DNA from: Brevundimonas sp.
GTDB lineage: Bacteria; Pseudomonadota; Alphaproteobacteria; Caulobacterales; Caulobacteraceae
Assembly: GCF_016463485.1 (NCBI RefSeq)
Contig: NZ_JAEMRD010000005.1
Location: forward strand, 1 to 63,666
Length of the DNA: 63,666 nucleotides
Direction of reading: 5' to 3'
How positions within the stretch are numbered: the first letter of the stretch is position 1; each line of letters opens with the position of its first letter. The notes beneath the pieces are model-generated. The model had not been told where the DNA came from and did not search any database. It worked only from the letters and a program-made list of their open reading frames with translations. Both the position numbers and the translations under genes were made by a program. Shown here piece by piece: positions 19,024 to 28,624 of this stretch.

Positions 19024-19338
19024 ATCCTCCCCCGCAGGCGATCGCTTCATCGAGAAGGGACCGTCAGAACACCTTCCTTCTCCCCTTGCGGGAGAAGGTG
19101 GCAGGCGGAGCCTGACGGATGAGGGGTGACGCCCGGTGTCCGACAGGAGGGCGAAATCCCACTGATCTGTCTGGCGTCTTCGTACCCCTCATCCGTCTCG
19201 CTCCGCGAGCCACCTTCTCCCGCAAGGGGAGAAGGATTCCTTTTTGGGCTCGCCCGTCTTTCAAGTTCAAGCGATGGCCTTGCTCTCGATCGTCGGTGCG
19301 GTGGAGGATTGAGACAAGCCATGCTACCCATCTGACCC
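19024..19338. other. intergenic stretch without a gene
   Basis: 315 bp between the LysR and TetR genes. It is mostly filled by the long inverted repeat at 19076-19235. The remaining 100 bp before the TetR start hold no recognisable ORF; a promoter for the TetR gene presumably lies there. Confidence 0.7.
19076..19235. repeat. long palindromic repeat family C
   Basis: Arms of about 52 bases (19076-19127 and 19184-19235) are inverted with few mismatches around a 56-base centre. Each arm itself contains a smaller hairpin, CTCCCCTTGCGGGAG. Outer ends read CCTTCTCCCC and GGGGAGAAGG, inner ends GATGAGGGGT and ACCCCTCATC. This is the style of dispersed intergenic repeats in alphaproteobacteria. It would fold into a very long hairpin in RNA and probably terminates the LysR transcript. 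Confidence 0.85.
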
Positions 19339-19962
19339 ATGAGTAGTGTTTCCACCCTCAACGACGATCCCTGGACTGGAGGCCGCGCCCGCGACCCGGA
19401 CGCCAAGCGCGAGGCCGTGCTGTCGGCCGCCGCCTCTGCCTTCGTCCAGGACGGTTATGGCGCGACCTCGATCGACGACATCGCCGCGCGCCTCGGCGTG
19501 TCAAAGCCCACGGTCTACTACTATGCGGGCGGCAAACAGGCCCTGCTGGGTGCCTGTTTCACCCTAGCGCTCGACGCCTATTCGGAAGCGGTCGAGGAGA
19601 GCGCGGTCACCGGCATCGACGGCCGCGAGCGCCTGCATCAGGTGGTCCAGAAATACGTCGAAATCACCACCACGGTCTTTGGCCGCTGCCTGCACCGCGT
19701 CCCCGATGTGGAGCTGACCCCCGACGTCCGCGACCGGCTGCGCGCGGTCAAGCGCAAGGTGGACGCCCGCATCCGCGACCTGCTGCGCGAAGGGGTCCGC
19801 GACGGTAGCTTGCGCACCGCCGACGTGCGGATGTCCACCTTCGCCATCTCGGGCGCGATGAACTCGATCGCCCAGTGGTACGCCCCGGACGGCAAGCTGA
19901 CGCCCCAGGAGATCGCCGAACGCCTGTGGGACAGTTTCTCCGAAGGGGTGCGTCCTCGATAG
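19339..19962 (+). CDS. TetR-family transcriptional regulator
   Basis: 207 residues. The N-terminal TetR HTH comprises REAVLSAAASAFVQDGYGA, then TSIDDIAARLGVSKPTVYYY (HTH about 43-62). The C-terminal ligand domain carries AISGAMNSIAQWYAPDGKLT. There is no clear Shine-Dalgarno before ATG 19339. It is 79 bp upstream of pccB on the same strand, with a perfect CTACT-N4-AGTAG inverted repeat in the gap, so control of the propionyl-CoA operon is plausible. An acyl-CoA ligand is a guess. Confidence 0.9.
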   Translation: MSSVSTLNDDPWTGGRARDPDAKREAVLSAAASAFVQDGYGATSIDDIAARLGVSKPTVYYYAGGKQALLGACFTLALDAYSEAVEESAVTGIDGRERLHQVVQKYVEITTTVFGRCLHRVPDVELTPDVRDRLRAVKRKVDARIRDLLREGVRDGSLRTADVRMSTFAISGAMNSIAQWYAPDGKLTPQEIAERLWDSFSEGVRPR

Positions 19963-20018
19963 GGTGGGCCCGATAGGCCGCGACAGATTGACCGCAGGCC
20001 GCCGTTCCGCCAATAAGT

Positions 20019-20032
20019 CTACTCCAAAGTAG
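20019..20032. promoter_or_regulatory. CTACT-N4-AGTAG inverted repeat overlapping the pccB ribosome-binding site
   Basis: A perfect 5+5 inverted repeat whose right end runs into AGGA (20031-20034), the Shine-Dalgarno of pccB seven bases before its ATG. Candidate operator for the adjacent TetR protein, or an RNA hairpin that hides the ribosome site. Only one copy was seen. Confidence 0.4.
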
Positions 20033-20041
20033 GAAAACCTG

Positions 20042-21574
20042 ATGCAGTCCATCCTCGAACAGCTCGACCAGCGCCGCGCGGCCGCGAAACTCGGTGGCGG
20101 CGAGGCCCGCATCCAGGCCCAGCACGCCAAGGGCAAGCTGTCGGCGCGCGAGCGGATCGACGTCCTGCTGGACGAAGGCTCGTTCGAGGAAACCGACATG
20201 TTCGTCGAGCACCGCTCGACCCAGTTCGGCATGGACAAGCAGCGCATCCCCGGGGACGGCGTGGTGACGGGGCGCGGCACCATCGGCGGCCGTCTGGTCT
20301 ATGTCTTCTCCAAGGATTTCACCGTCTTCGGCGGCTCCCTGTCGGGCGCCCACGCGGCCAAGATCGTCAAGCTTCAGAAGATGGCCCTGACCACCGGCGC
20401 GCCGATTATCGGCCTGTTTGACGCTGGCGGGGCGCGGATTCAGGAGGGGGTCGAGGCCCTGGCCGGATACGCCGACATCTTCCTGCAGAACACATTGGCC
20501 AGCGGCGTCATCCCCCAGATCAGCGTCATCATGGGCCCCTGCGCGGGGGGCGACGTCTATTCGCCGGCCATCACCGACTTCATCTTTATGGTGAAGGACA
20601 CCTCCTACATGTACGTGACCGGCCCCGACGTGGTGAAGACGGTCACCAACGAGGTCGTCAGCCACGAGGATCTGGGCGGCGCCAAGGTCCATGCGGGCAG
20701 GTCCGGCGTCGCCGACGGCGCCTTCGAGAACGATCTGGAGGCCCTGTCCGAAGTCCGCCGCCTGATCGGCTTCCTGCCGCTGTCGAACCGCGAGAAGCCG
20801 CCGGTGCGCGACAGCTACGACACGCCCGACCGCGACGAGGCCTCCCTCGACACCCTGATCCCGGCCAATCCGAACCAGCCCTATGACATGAAGGAGCTGA
20901 TCCTGAAGACGGTGGACGAAGCCGACTTCTTCGAGATCGGGGCCGATTTCGCCCGGAACATCGTCTGCGGTTTCGGCCGCCTGGACGGCCAGCCGGTCGG
21001 CATCGTCGCCAACCAGCCCCAGGTCCTGGCGGGCGTTCTCGATATCGATTCCAGCCGAAAGGCCGCGCGGTTCGTCCGCTTCTGCGACGCCTTCGGCATC
21101 CCGCTCGTGACCTTCGTCGACGTGCCGGGCTTCATGCCGGGGACCAAGCAGGAGTACGGGGCCCTCATCAAGCACGGGGCCAAGCTGCTGTTCGCCTATG
21201 CCGAGGCGACGGTGCCCAAACTGACCCTGATCACGCGCAAGGCCTATGGCGGCGCCTATGACGTGATGAGCTCCAAACACCTGCGCGGCGACGTCAACTA
21301 CGCCTGGCCCACCGCCGAGATCGCGGTCATGGGCGCCAAGGGCGCGGTCGAGATCATCTTCCGCAAGGAGGCCGGCGACCCCGAGGCGCTCGCCGCCCGC
21401 GAGGCCGAATACAAAGAAAAGTTCGCCAACCCCTTCGTCGCGGCCGGCCTCGGCTACATCGATGACGTCATCATGCCCCACGGGACCCGGCGGCGGCTGA
21501 TCCGCGCGCTGCGGACGCTGAAGAACAAGGTCCAGGACAATCCCTGGAAGAAGCACGACAACATTCCGCTGTAG
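20042..21574 (+). CDS. pccB: propionyl-CoA carboxylase beta chain (carboxyltransferase)
   Basis: Transfers the carboxyl group from biotin to propionyl-CoA, giving (S)-methylmalonyl-CoA. The 510 residues have both crotonase-fold halves: the N-terminal one with [20 protein letters not shown] and [18 protein letters not shown], the C-terminal one with [14 protein letters not shown] and [10 protein letters not shown]. The Asp in VYSPAITD is the family's substrate-selective position for propionyl-CoA over acetyl-CoA carboxylases. It is separated from the alpha chain gene by a GIY-YIG gene and two repeats. SD AGGA at 20031-20034. Confidence 0.96.
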   Translation: MQSILEQLDQRRAAAKLGGGEARIQAQHAKGKLSARERIDVLLDEGSFEETDMFVEHRSTQFGMDKQRIPGDGVVTGRGTIGGRLVYVFSKDFTVFGGSLSGAHAAKIVKLQKMALTTGAPIIGLFDAGGARIQEGVEALAGYADIFLQNTLASGVIPQISVIMGPCAGGDVYSPAITDFIFMVKDTSYMYVTGPDVVKTVTNEVVSHEDLGGAKVHAGRSGVADGAFENDLEALSEVRRLIGFLPLSNREKPPVRDSYDTPDRDEASLDTLIPANPNQPYDMKELILKTVDEADFFEIGADFARNIVCGFGRLDGQPVGIVANQPQVLAGVLDIDSSRKAARFVRFCDAFGIPLVTFVDVPGFMPGTKQEYGALIKHGAKLLFAYAEATVPKLTLITRKAYGGAYDVMSSKHLRGDVNYAWPTAEIAVMGAKGAVEIIFRKEAGDPEALAAREAEYKEKFANPFVAAGLGYIDDVIMPHGTRRRLIRALRTLKNKVQDNPWKKHDNIPL

Positions 21575-21600
21575 GCATGTCGCGCTCTCACCCTCATTCA

Positions 21601-21750
21601 CCGTCATCCTCGGGCTTGTCCCGAGGATCCAGAGACACCGTCGAGGACGGTGGGTCACGGGCGACACCGGGAGTCTGGACCCTAGGCACAAGCTTGCCCT
21701 TGGGCGGGCCGCGCAAGCGGCGCGGTCCCGAGGGGCCTAGGGTGACGGCG
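21601..21750. repeat. palindromic repeat family B, copy 2 (with internal insertion)
   Basis: It starts with GTCATCCTCGGGCTTGTCCC and ends CCTAGGGTGACGGCG. It is clearly the same sequence as copy 3 (22205-22311) in the same orientation, except for about 40 extra GC-rich bases near 21692-21731. It lies between pccB and the GIY-YIG gene. Confidence 0.85.
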
Positions 21751-21768
21751 TGTGGGGTCGATGGAGCC

Positions 21769-22185
21769 TCACTCTTCGTCGGACGTCGGCCAGTCCTTGG
21801 GCAGCGGGCGCGGCTTGGGCGGCTCGGCCTCTTTCGGCGTCCAGTCACGGTACAGGTCCGGGTCGGGCGGCACAGCCACGCCCCCGGTGACCAAGCTGTT
21901 GTACAGGTCCGACCAGTCCGGGTTCATCCGCTCGATCAGGTTGCACTTCCAATCGCGCTCGTAGCGTTTCAACGACTTCTCCCGCTGGATCGCCACCGTC
22001 ATCAACTCGAACGGTTGATACCAGACCAGGCGCTTGAGCCCATATTTGCTGGTGTGCCGACTGCCGCGCCCCTCCCGATGCTGGCCAATGCGAGCAATGA
22101 GATCGCCGCTCACGCCGATGTAGATCGAGCCGTGCATCTGGTTGGACATCATGTAGCAGGCGATAATTCCGTCGCGAGTGACCAT
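21769..22185 (-). CDS. GIY-YIG family endonuclease-like protein
   Basis: 138 residues with a stand-alone GIY-YIG domain: the second strand GSIYIGV (YIG 22-24), catalytic-type Arg32 in DLIARIGQH, His36, and Glu69 in REKSLKRYERDWK, followed by NLIERMNPDW. The first 'GIY' strand is degenerate (CYMMSN), as is common in this small family. The C-terminal 40 residues are Pro/Lys/Asp-rich and disordered. The natural substrate of these proteins is unclear. It sits in reverse orientation between pccB and pccA, bracketed by two direct copies of repeat family B, which suggests insertion as a unit. Confidence 0.85.
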   Translation of the reverse strand: MVTRDGIIACYMMSNQMHGSIYIGVSGDLIARIGQHREGRGSRHTSKYGLKRLVWYQPFELMTVAIQREKSLKRYERDWKCNLIERMNPDWSDLYNSLVTGGVAVPPDPDLYRDWTPKEAEPPKPRPLPKDWPTSDEE

Positions 22186-22204
22186 CAGCTTCTCACCCCT
22201 CCAT

Positions 22205-22311
22205 CGTCATCCTCGGGCCTGTCCCGAGGATCCAGAAACACCGTCGGCGACGGTAACCCACGATCCATACCGAGAGTCTGGATCCTAGGCACAAGGCCTA
22301 GGATGACGGCG
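22205..22311. repeat. palindromic repeat family B, copy 3
   Basis: A 107-bp element with the same outer ends as copy 2 and in the same orientation. CATCCTCGGGCCTGTCCC opens it and GGCCTAGGATGACGG closes it. It contains small hairpins ACCGTCGGCGACGGT and CCTAGGCACAAGGCCTAGG. It lies between the GIY-YIG gene and pccA. Confidence 0.85.
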
Positions 22312-22335
22312 ATCTGTAAAGCCTAGGACCGCCCC

Positions 22336-24330
22336 ATGTTCTCCAAAATCCTCATCGCCAACCGGGGCGAGATCGCCGTTCGGATCATCAAGACCGCGCG
22401 CAAGATGGGCATCCAGACGGTGCTCGTTCACTCCGACGCCGACACCGGGTCCAAGGCCTGGGAGATGGCCGACGAGACGATCCATATCGGGCCGTCGCCG
22501 GCGGCCCAGTCCTATCTGATCCAGGACAAGATCGTCGACGCGGTGCGGAAATCGGGTGCCGAGGCCGTGCATCCCGGCTTCGGCTTCCTGTCGGAAAACC
22601 CGGTGTTCGCGCGCAGGCTCGAGGCCGAGGGGATCACCTTCATCGGCCCGAACCCCTATGCGATCGAGGCGATGGGCGACAAGATCACGTCCAAGAAGTT
22701 CGCGGCCGAAGCCGGCGTCTCGACCGTGCCCGGCTACATGGGTCTGATCGAAAGCCCCGAGCATTCGGTCCAGATCGCCGCCGAGATCGGTTATCCGGTC
22801 ATGATCAAGGCCTCGGCGGGCGGCGGCGGCAAGGGCATCCGCGTCGCCCATTCGGAAACCGACATGGCCGAGGGGTTCGCCGCGGTGAAGGCCGAGGCCC
22901 TGACCGCGTTCGGCGACGACCGGGTGTTCCTGGAGAAATTCATCGTCAATCCGCGCCACATCGAGATCCAGGTGCTGGGCGACAAACACGGCAACATCGT
23001 CAGCCTGTTTGACCGCGAATGCTCGATACAGCGTCGCAACCAGAAGGTCATCGAGGAGGCGCCCTCGCCCCTGCTCGACGACGCGACGCGCAAGCTGATG
23101 GGCGATCAGGCCATCGCCCTGGCCCGCGCCGTGAACTACGATTCCGCCGGCACGGTCGAGTTCGTGGCGGGTCAGGACCGCAGCTTCTACTTCCTGGAAA
23201 TGAACACCCGGCTGCAGGTCGAGCATCCGGTGACCGAGCTAATCACCGGCGTCGATCTGGTCGAACAGATGATCCGCTCGGCGGCGGGCGAGACCATGGC
23301 CTTCGGTCAGGACGACCTGAAGATCAACGGCTGGGCCATCGAGAGCCGCATCTATGCCGAGGACCCCTATCGCGGCTTCCTGCCCTCCATCGGACGCCTG
23401 GTCCGCTACGAAACGGCCGAGGAGGGCGAGCATGAATCCCCGATTGGTCCGTACACGGTGCGTAACGATTCCGGCGTCCGCGAGGGCGACGAGATCAGCA
23501 TGTTCTACGACCCCATGATCTCCAAGCTGTGCGCCTGGGCCCCAACCCGTGCCGGTGCCGTCGAAGGCATGGCCCGCGCGCTGGAGGACACCCATCTGAA
23601 CGGCGTCGGCCACAACGTCCCCTTCCTGGCGGCGGTGATGGATCAGAAGCGTTTCCGGTCCGGCAATCTGTCGACCAGCTATATCGTCGACGAGTTCCCC
23701 GACGGCTTCCACGGCCTGCCCGCCGGTCCGCTCCAGCGCGACATCATGGTCGCCAGCGCCGTCGCCATGCATGAAATCCTTTCCGAACAGGCGGGCGATC
23801 CGTCGGACCGCACCGACTGGGTCGTCATGATCGATCGCGACCCCATCGGCGTCAGCCTGTCCTATGACGACGACGAGGCCCTGAGGCTGGAGCTGTCCGG
23901 CGAGGACCGCGCCCTGAGCCTGTCCGACATCGACTGGCGGCCCGGCCAGGCCCAGTTCCGCGCCGTCCTCGACGACACGCCCTTCACCGCCGAGGTCCGC
24001 CGCGTCGCCGACGGCTTCGAGATTCGCAGCCGCGCCACCAAGGCTCGCGTCCGCGTCCTGACCCCGCGCCTCGCCGAACTGTTCGCCCGCCTGCCGGAAA
24101 AGGTCGCCGCCGACACCTCCAAACTGATCCAGTCCCCCATGCCCGGCCTGGTCGTCGCCATCCCCGTCTCGCCCGGCCAGGAGGTCAAGACCGGCGAAAC
24201 CGTCGCCATCATCGAAGCCATGAAGATGCAGAACATCATGAAGGCCGAGCGCGACGGCGTCGTCAAACTGGTCGGCGCCAAGGCGGGTGATCCCGTCGCC
24301 GCCGACGACGTTTTGGTCGAGTTTGAATGA
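22336..24330 (+). CDS. pccA: propionyl-CoA carboxylase alpha chain (biotin carboxylase plus biotin carrier)
   Basis: Carboxylates its own biotin with ATP and bicarbonate for PccB. The 664 residues have the biotin carboxylase domain (MFSKILIANRGEIAVRIIKT; ATP-grasp KASAGGGGKGIRV; EMNTRLQVEHPVTE), a central BT-type region (about 460-590), and the biotinyl domain with IEAMKMQNIMK (biotinyl Lys630). The BT region distinguishes PCC from acetyl-CoA carboxylase AccC. It is 172 bp upstream of mutA, with a family B repeat in the gap. Confidence 0.96.
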   Translation: MFSKILIANRGEIAVRIIKTARKMGIQTVLVHSDADTGSKAWEMADETIHIGPSPAAQSYLIQDKIVDAVRKSGAEAVHPGFGFLSENPVFARRLEAEGITFIGPNPYAIEAMGDKITSKKFAAEAGVSTVPGYMGLIESPEHSVQIAAEIGYPVMIKASAGGGGKGIRVAHSETDMAEGFAAVKAEALTAFGDDRVFLEKFIVNPRHIEIQVLGDKHGNIVSLFDRECSIQRRNQKVIEEAPSPLLDDATRKLMGDQAIALARAVNYDSAGTVEFVAGQDRSFYFLEMNTRLQVEHPVTELITGVDLVEQMIRSAAGETMAFGQDDLKINGWAIESRIYAEDPYRGFLPSIGRLVRYETAEEGEHESPIGPYTVRNDSGVREGDEISMFYDPMISKLCAWAPTRAGAVEGMARALEDTHLNGVGHNVPFLAAVMDQKRFRSGNLSTSYIVDEFPDGFHGLPAGPLQRDIMVASAVAMHEILSEQAGDPSDRTDWVVMIDRDPIGVSLSYDDDEALRLELSGEDRALSLSDIDWRPGQAQFRAVLDDTPFTAEVRRVADGFEIRSRATKARVRVLTPRLAELFARLPEKVAADTSKLIQSPMPGLVVAIPVSPGQEVKTGETVAIIEAMKMQNIMKAERDGVVKLVGAKAGDPVAADDVLVEFE

Positions 24331-24347
24331 TGACCTATCCCTCCCCT

Positions 24348-24482
24348 CCGTCACCCTCGGGCTTGACCCGAGGGCCGGACCCTCGGCAGGCAGTGCAGCA
24401 GGGCGAGCCGCGTTCCGTGCTTCATTCAACGATCGGTCTCGCCCCACGTCCGGCCCTCGGGTCAAGCCCGCGGGTGACGGCG
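24348..24482. repeat. palindromic repeat family B, copy 4
   Basis: Inverted arms (about 24348-24380 and 24446-24478) with the core CCCTCGGGCTTGACCCGAGGG. The interior resembles copy 1 (15171-15307). It fills the pccA-mutA gap and ends just before the mutA Shine-Dalgarno. Confidence 0.8.
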
Positions 24483-24502
24483 TCTGGATGGAGCGCCTCC
24501 GC

Positions 24503-25882
24503 ATGACCTTCCCAGTCCCCACCCCCGAGCAATGGCGCGACTCGGCGACCAAGGCGCTCAAGGACAAACCCCTCGACTCCCTGCTCTATCTCGACGCCGA
24601 CCACCTCGCGATCCGGCCGCTCTATGCCGCCGCCACCGGCGTCACCCCCCTGTTCGCGCCGCGCCCCTCCGACGCCGAAGGCCGCGCCTGGGACGTGCGC
24701 ACCCTGGTCGAGGGCGAAGACCCGGAGACCGTCAACGCCGCCGTCCTGACCGATCTCGAGGGTGGGGCTGCCAGCGTGATCCTGTCCGGCGGCGTCCTGT
24801 CCGACTCCGAACCGCTGGCGAAATCCCTGGCCAATGTGGCGCTGGAACTGGCCGCCGTCGGCCTCGACGCCGGGATCGACGGCCCCGACGCCGCCAATGC
24901 CCTGGCGGTCGTGGCCAAGGGCTCGCCGCGCGCCAAACTGATGTTCCACATGGACCCGATCTCGGCCTTCGCCCAGGCCGGAGGCTCCCCCCGCGCCATC
25001 GCCGAACACCTGTCCCTCGCCGCCAACACCGCCGACCGCCACGCCGGGGCCTATCCCGAAGCGACCTTCTTCCTCGCCACGGGCCGGGTCGTGCATGAGG
25101 CGGGCGGTTCGATCGGCCAGGAACTCGGCTTCGCCCTCGCCAGCGCCGTCGCCTATGTGAAGGCCGCCGTCGAGGTCGGGATGAGCCCGGAAGGGGCCTT
25201 GCGCGGCACGGTCCTCGGTGTCTCCGTGGACGCAGAATATTTCGACAGCCTGGCAAAGGTCCGTGCCCTGAGGATCCTCTGGGCCTCGGTGACCAGGGCC
25301 TTTGGGCTCGACATCCCCGCCAATATCGAGGCCCGCTCGTCACGCCGGATGCTGGCCGCCCGCGACCCTTGGCCCAACCTGCTCCGGCTCACCGCCGCCG
25401 GGTTCGCCGGCGCCGTCGGCGGGGCCGATGCCGTGGTCCTGGACGGCTTCACCCGCGCCAGCGGTCGCCCCGACGCCTCCGCCCGGCGTCAGGCCCGCAA
25501 CACCCAGCTCGTCCTGATGGAGGAGGCCAACCTCGGCCGGGTGGACGATCCCGCCGCCGGCTCCTGGTTCCTCGACAGCCGCACCCATGACCTCGCCACC
25601 GCCGCCTGGGCCGAGTTCCAGCGCATCGAACGCGAGGGCGGCGTGGTCGCCTCGCTCAAGGGCGGTGCCATCCAGATGCGGGTGGCCGGCTGCCGCGCAG
25701 GTCTGCAAGCCGCCTTCGACCACGGTGCCAAACAGATCATCGGCGTCACTAAATTCGTCGACAAGGAGGTCCGCCCGGCCCCCGTCGAGCCCTCACCCAC
25801 GCCCGCGCCCGCCGCCCACGCCGACACCTGCGAACCGCTGACCCCCATCCGCTTCGCCGCCGCCTTCGAGGGGGCCAACTGA
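24503..25882 (+). CDS. mutA: methylmalonyl-CoA mutase small (beta) subunit, short form
   Basis: The non-catalytic partner of the B12-dependent mutase heterodimer. 459 residues form a TIM-barrel-like region ([39 protein letters not shown] motif near 405) similar to the large subunit. The protein ends soon after ...[12 protein letters not shown] with a Pro/Ala-rich tail, so the vestigial cobalamin-binding domain found in longer MutA proteins is missing. The start ATG 24503 has GGAG at good spacing and resembles the MTFP start of mutB; ATG 24488 is an alternative. The stop shares one base with the mutB start. Confidence 0.9.
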   Translation: MTFPVPTPEQWRDSATKALKDKPLDSLLYLDADHLAIRPLYAAATGVTPLFAPRPSDAEGRAWDVRTLVEGEDPETVNAAVLTDLEGGAASVILSGGVLSDSEPLAKSLANVALELAAVGLDAGIDGPDAANALAVVAKGSPRAKLMFHMDPISAFAQAGGSPRAIAEHLSLAANTADRHAGAYPEATFFLATGRVVHEAGGSIGQELGFALASAVAYVKAAVEVGMSPEGALRGTVLGVSVDAEYFDSLAKVRALRILWASVTRAFGLDIPANIEARSSRRMLAARDPWPNLLRLTAAGFAGAVGGADAVVLDGFTRASGRPDASARRQARNTQLVLMEEANLGRVDDPAAGSWFLDSRTHDLATAAWAEFQRIEREGGVVASLKGGAIQMRVAGCRAGLQAAFDHGAKQIIGVTKFVDKEVRPAPVEPSPTPAPAAHADTCEPLTPIRFAAAFEGAN

Positions 25883-28041
25883 TGACTTTTCCCGATTTCA
25901 CCAGGGCCGAGCTCGACCTGTCCGCCACCGGAACCGGCCCCGCCCGCGACCCCTGGCTGACGCCCGAGGGCATCGAGATTGCCACCGCCTACGATGCCTC
26001 GGCCATCGACGGCAATGAATCCGTACACGGACTACCCGGCTTCGCACCCTTCCTGCGCGGTCCCTATCCGACCATGTACGCGGGCAATCCCTGGACCATC
26101 CGCCAGTACGCGGGCTTCTCGACGGCCGACGAATCCAACGCCTTCTATCGTCGCAACCTCGCCGCCGGTCAGAAGGGGCTCTCGATCGCCTTCGACCTGG
26201 CCACCCACCGGGGCTACGATTCCGACCATCCGCGGGTGAAGGGCGACGTCGGCATGGCGGGGGTCGCCATCGACTCCATCCTTGACATGCGCACCCTGTT
26301 CGACGGCATCCCGCTGGACCAGATGTCGGTCTCGATGACCATGAACGGTGCCGTCCTGCCGATCCTGGCCCTCTATGTCGTCGCCGCCGAGGAACAGGGC
26401 GTCCCCCACGCCAAGCTGACCGGGACCATCCAGAACGACATCCTCAAGGAGTTCATGGTCCGCAACACCTACATCTATCCGCCCACACCGAGCATGCGGA
26501 TCATCGCCGACATCTTCGCCTGGACGGCGAAGGAAACGCCCAAGTTCAACTCCATCTCCATCTCCGGCTATCACATGCAGGAGGCGGGGGCCTCGGCCGA
26601 CATCGAGCTGGCCTACACCCTGGCGGACGGCATCGATTATCTCCGAGCGGGCGTCGCGGCGGGCATGAGCGTGGACGCCTTCGCACCGCGCCTGTCGTTC
26701 TTCTGGGCCATCGGCATGAACTACTTCATGGAGGTGGCCAAGATGCGGGCCGGCCGCCTGTTGTGGGCCGAAGCCGTGCGGCGCGAGGGCGGGGTCGATC
26801 CCAAGTCCCTGTCCCTGCGCGCCCACTGCCAGACCTCGGGCTGGAGCCTCGCGGCGCAGGACGTGTTCAACAACGTGCCCCGGACGATGGTCGAGGCCAT
26901 GGCGGCGGCGGGCGGCCAGACCCAGTCACTGCACACCAATGCGCTCGACGAGGCACTTGCTCTGCCCACGGACTTTTCGGCCCGGATCGCGCGCAACACC
27001 CAGATCCTGCTCCAGACCGAGACCGGCCTGACCCGCACCATCGACCCCTGGGGCGGCAGCTATTACGTCGAACGGCTGACCCACGAACTGGCCGAAAAGG
27101 CCCGCGCCCACATGGCCGAGGTCGAGGCCCTGGGTGGCATGGCCAAGGCCATCGAGGCCGGCATCCCCAAGCTGCGCATCGAGGAGTCGGCTGCGAAGAC
27201 CCAGGCGCGGATCGACACCGGCAAACAGACCGTGGTCGGGGTGAACCGCTATCTGAACGACACCCCCGACGACATCCCGATGCTGAAGGTCGACAATGCG
27301 GCGGTGCTGGCGGCCCAGATCGACAAGCTGAAACGCTTGCGCGCCGAACGCGACGAAACCGCCGTTCAGGCCGCGCTGACCGCCCTGACCGAAGGCGCCA
27401 GGGGTACCGCCAACCTGCTGGAACTGTCGGTCCAGGCTGCCCGCGCCCACGCCACGGTCGGCGAGATTTCGGACGCGCTGGAGGCCGCGTTCGGCCGCCA
27501 CGTCGCCTCGGTGAAGACGGTTTCGGGCGTCTATTCGAAAGAGGCCGGAAAAGACGCGCGGTTCGCGTGTGCCCGCGATATGGTCGCCACCTTCGTCGAG
27601 AACGACGGCGGCCCGCCCCGCATCCTGATCGCCAAACTGGGCCAGGACGGTCACGACCGGGGCCAGAAGGTGATCGCCACTGGATACGGCGACCTTGGCC
27701 TCGACGTCACGGCCGGCTCACTGTTCCAGACCCCGGCCGAGGCCGCGCGCGACGCGGTGGCGAAGAATGTCCACGCGGTCGGCGCCTCGTCCCTTGCGGC
27801 GGGCCACCTGACCCTGGTACCCGAATTGCGCGCCGAACTGGAGCGTCTCGGGCGGCCCGACATCATGATCGTGGTCGGCGGGGTCATTCCTCCGTCCGAC
27901 GTCCAGCCCCTGATCGACATGGGCGCCGCCGCCGTATACCCGCCCGGTTCGACCGTGGCCGACACGGCCGTGGACCTGATCGAGAAGCTGAACCAGCGCC
28001 TCGGCTACGCCCAGCCCGTCCCGCAGAAAGAGTCCGCATGA
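25882..28041 (+). CDS. mutB: methylmalonyl-CoA mutase large (alpha) subunit
   Basis: Adenosylcobalamin enzyme that rearranges (R)-methylmalonyl-CoA to succinyl-CoA. 719 residues: a TIM barrel with [20 protein letters not shown] (substrate-binding region), [14 protein letters not shown] and [10 protein letters not shown], then the C-terminal B12 domain with [13 protein letters not shown] (cobalt-ligating His591) and GGVIPPSD. Coupled to mutA (one-base overlap) and to mce (ATGA overlap). The GTPase chaperone MeaB/ArgK, often beside mut genes, is not in the window. Confidence 0.98.
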   Translation: MTFPDFTRAELDLSATGTGPARDPWLTPEGIEIATAYDASAIDGNESVHGLPGFAPFLRGPYPTMYAGNPWTIRQYAGFSTADESNAFYRRNLAAGQKGLSIAFDLATHRGYDSDHPRVKGDVGMAGVAIDSILDMRTLFDGIPLDQMSVSMTMNGAVLPILALYVVAAEEQGVPHAKLTGTIQNDILKEFMVRNTYIYPPTPSMRIIADIFAWTAKETPKFNSISISGYHMQEAGASADIELAYTLADGIDYLRAGVAAGMSVDAFAPRLSFFWAIGMNYFMEVAKMRAGRLLWAEAVRREGGVDPKSLSLRAHCQTSGWSLAAQDVFNNVPRTMVEAMAAAGGQTQSLHTNALDEALALPTDFSARIARNTQILLQTETGLTRTIDPWGGSYYVERLTHELAEKARAHMAEVEALGGMAKAIEAGIPKLRIEESAAKTQARIDTGKQTVVGVNRYLNDTPDDIPMLKVDNAAVLAAQIDKLKRLRAERDETAVQAALTALTEGARGTANLLELSVQAARAHATVGEISDALEAAFGRHVASVKTVSGVYSKEAGKDARFACARDMVATFVENDGGPPRILIAKLGQDGHDRGQKVIATGYGDLGLDVTAGSLFQTPAEAARDAVAKNVHAVGASSLAAGHLTLVPELRAELERLGRPDIMIVVGGVIPPSDVQPLIDMGAAAVYPPGSTVADTAVDLIEKLNQRLGYAQPVPQKESA

Positions 28042-28460
28042 TCGGCAATCTCAACCACGTCGGGGTCGCCACCCCGTCGATCGCCGAGTCGATCAAGCTC
28101 TATCGCGACATCCTGGGCGCCACCCGGATCGGCGAGCCGTTCGACCTGCCGGCGCAGGGCGTGAAGGTCTGCTTCATCGACACCGCGACGGCCCAGATCG
28201 AGCTGATCGAACCCTATGACGAGACCAGTCCCATCGTCGGCTTCCTCGCCAGGAACCCGTCCGGCGGCCAGCACCACGTCTGTTTCGAGGTCGCCGACAT
28301 CCACGCCGCCGTCGCCGAGATGCGGTCAAAGGGCATCACCATCCTGGGCACCGGCGAACCCCGCATCGGCGCCCACGGCACCCCGGTCGTCTTCCTGCAT
28401 CCCAAACAGATGGGCGGCGTCCTGATCGAGCTGATGGAAACGCCCAAGGCTGGCCACTGA
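28038..28460 (+). CDS. mce: methylmalonyl-CoA epimerase
   Basis: Interconverts (S)- and (R)-methylmalonyl-CoA, linking PCC to the mutase. The 140 residues form a vicinal-oxygen-chelate fold with the expected metal ligands His7 (LNHVGVA), Gln53, His80 (QHHVCFEV) and Glu131 (GGVLIELM). Its ATG overlaps the mutB stop, so mutA-mutB-mce is one translationally coupled unit. It is followed by a family A repeat and the convergent LytTR gene. Confidence 0.96.
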   Translation: MIGNLNHVGVATPSIAESIKLYRDILGATRIGEPFDLPAQGVKVCFIDTATAQIELIEPYDETSPIVGFLARNPSGGQHHVCFEVADIHAAVAEMRSKGITILGTGEPRIGAHGTPVVFLHPKQMGGVLIELMETPKAGH

Positions 28461-28490
28461 ACCTGCGCGGACCGCGGTCTATCCACTTTT

Positions 28491-28618
28491 CCGCTCATCC
28501 CGGCGAAAGCCGGGACCCAGTTCTGTTGTGAGGCAGGGTGTCTGGGATGGGGGTCTCCGCTTATCGTAAGCGATGATCGCCCAAAGCACTGGGTCCCGGC
28601 TTTCGTCGGGATGAGCGG
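28491..28618. repeat. palindromic repeat family A, copy 2
   Basis: Inverted 31-base arms (28491-28521 and 28588-28618) nearly identical to copy 1 at 12600-12723. The interior read on the minus strand aligns with copy 1 (shared TTTGGGCGAT.ATCGCTT and CTGCCTCAC), so the two copies lie in opposite orientation. It lies between convergent mce and the LytTR gene, where it may terminate both. Confidence 0.85.
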
Positions 28619-28624
28619 AAGAAA

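Noticed and set aside
24287..24502. Longer mutA start upstream of 24488
   Set aside because: The region is the family B palindromic repeat and the end of pccA; the encoded residues have no likeness to MutA.
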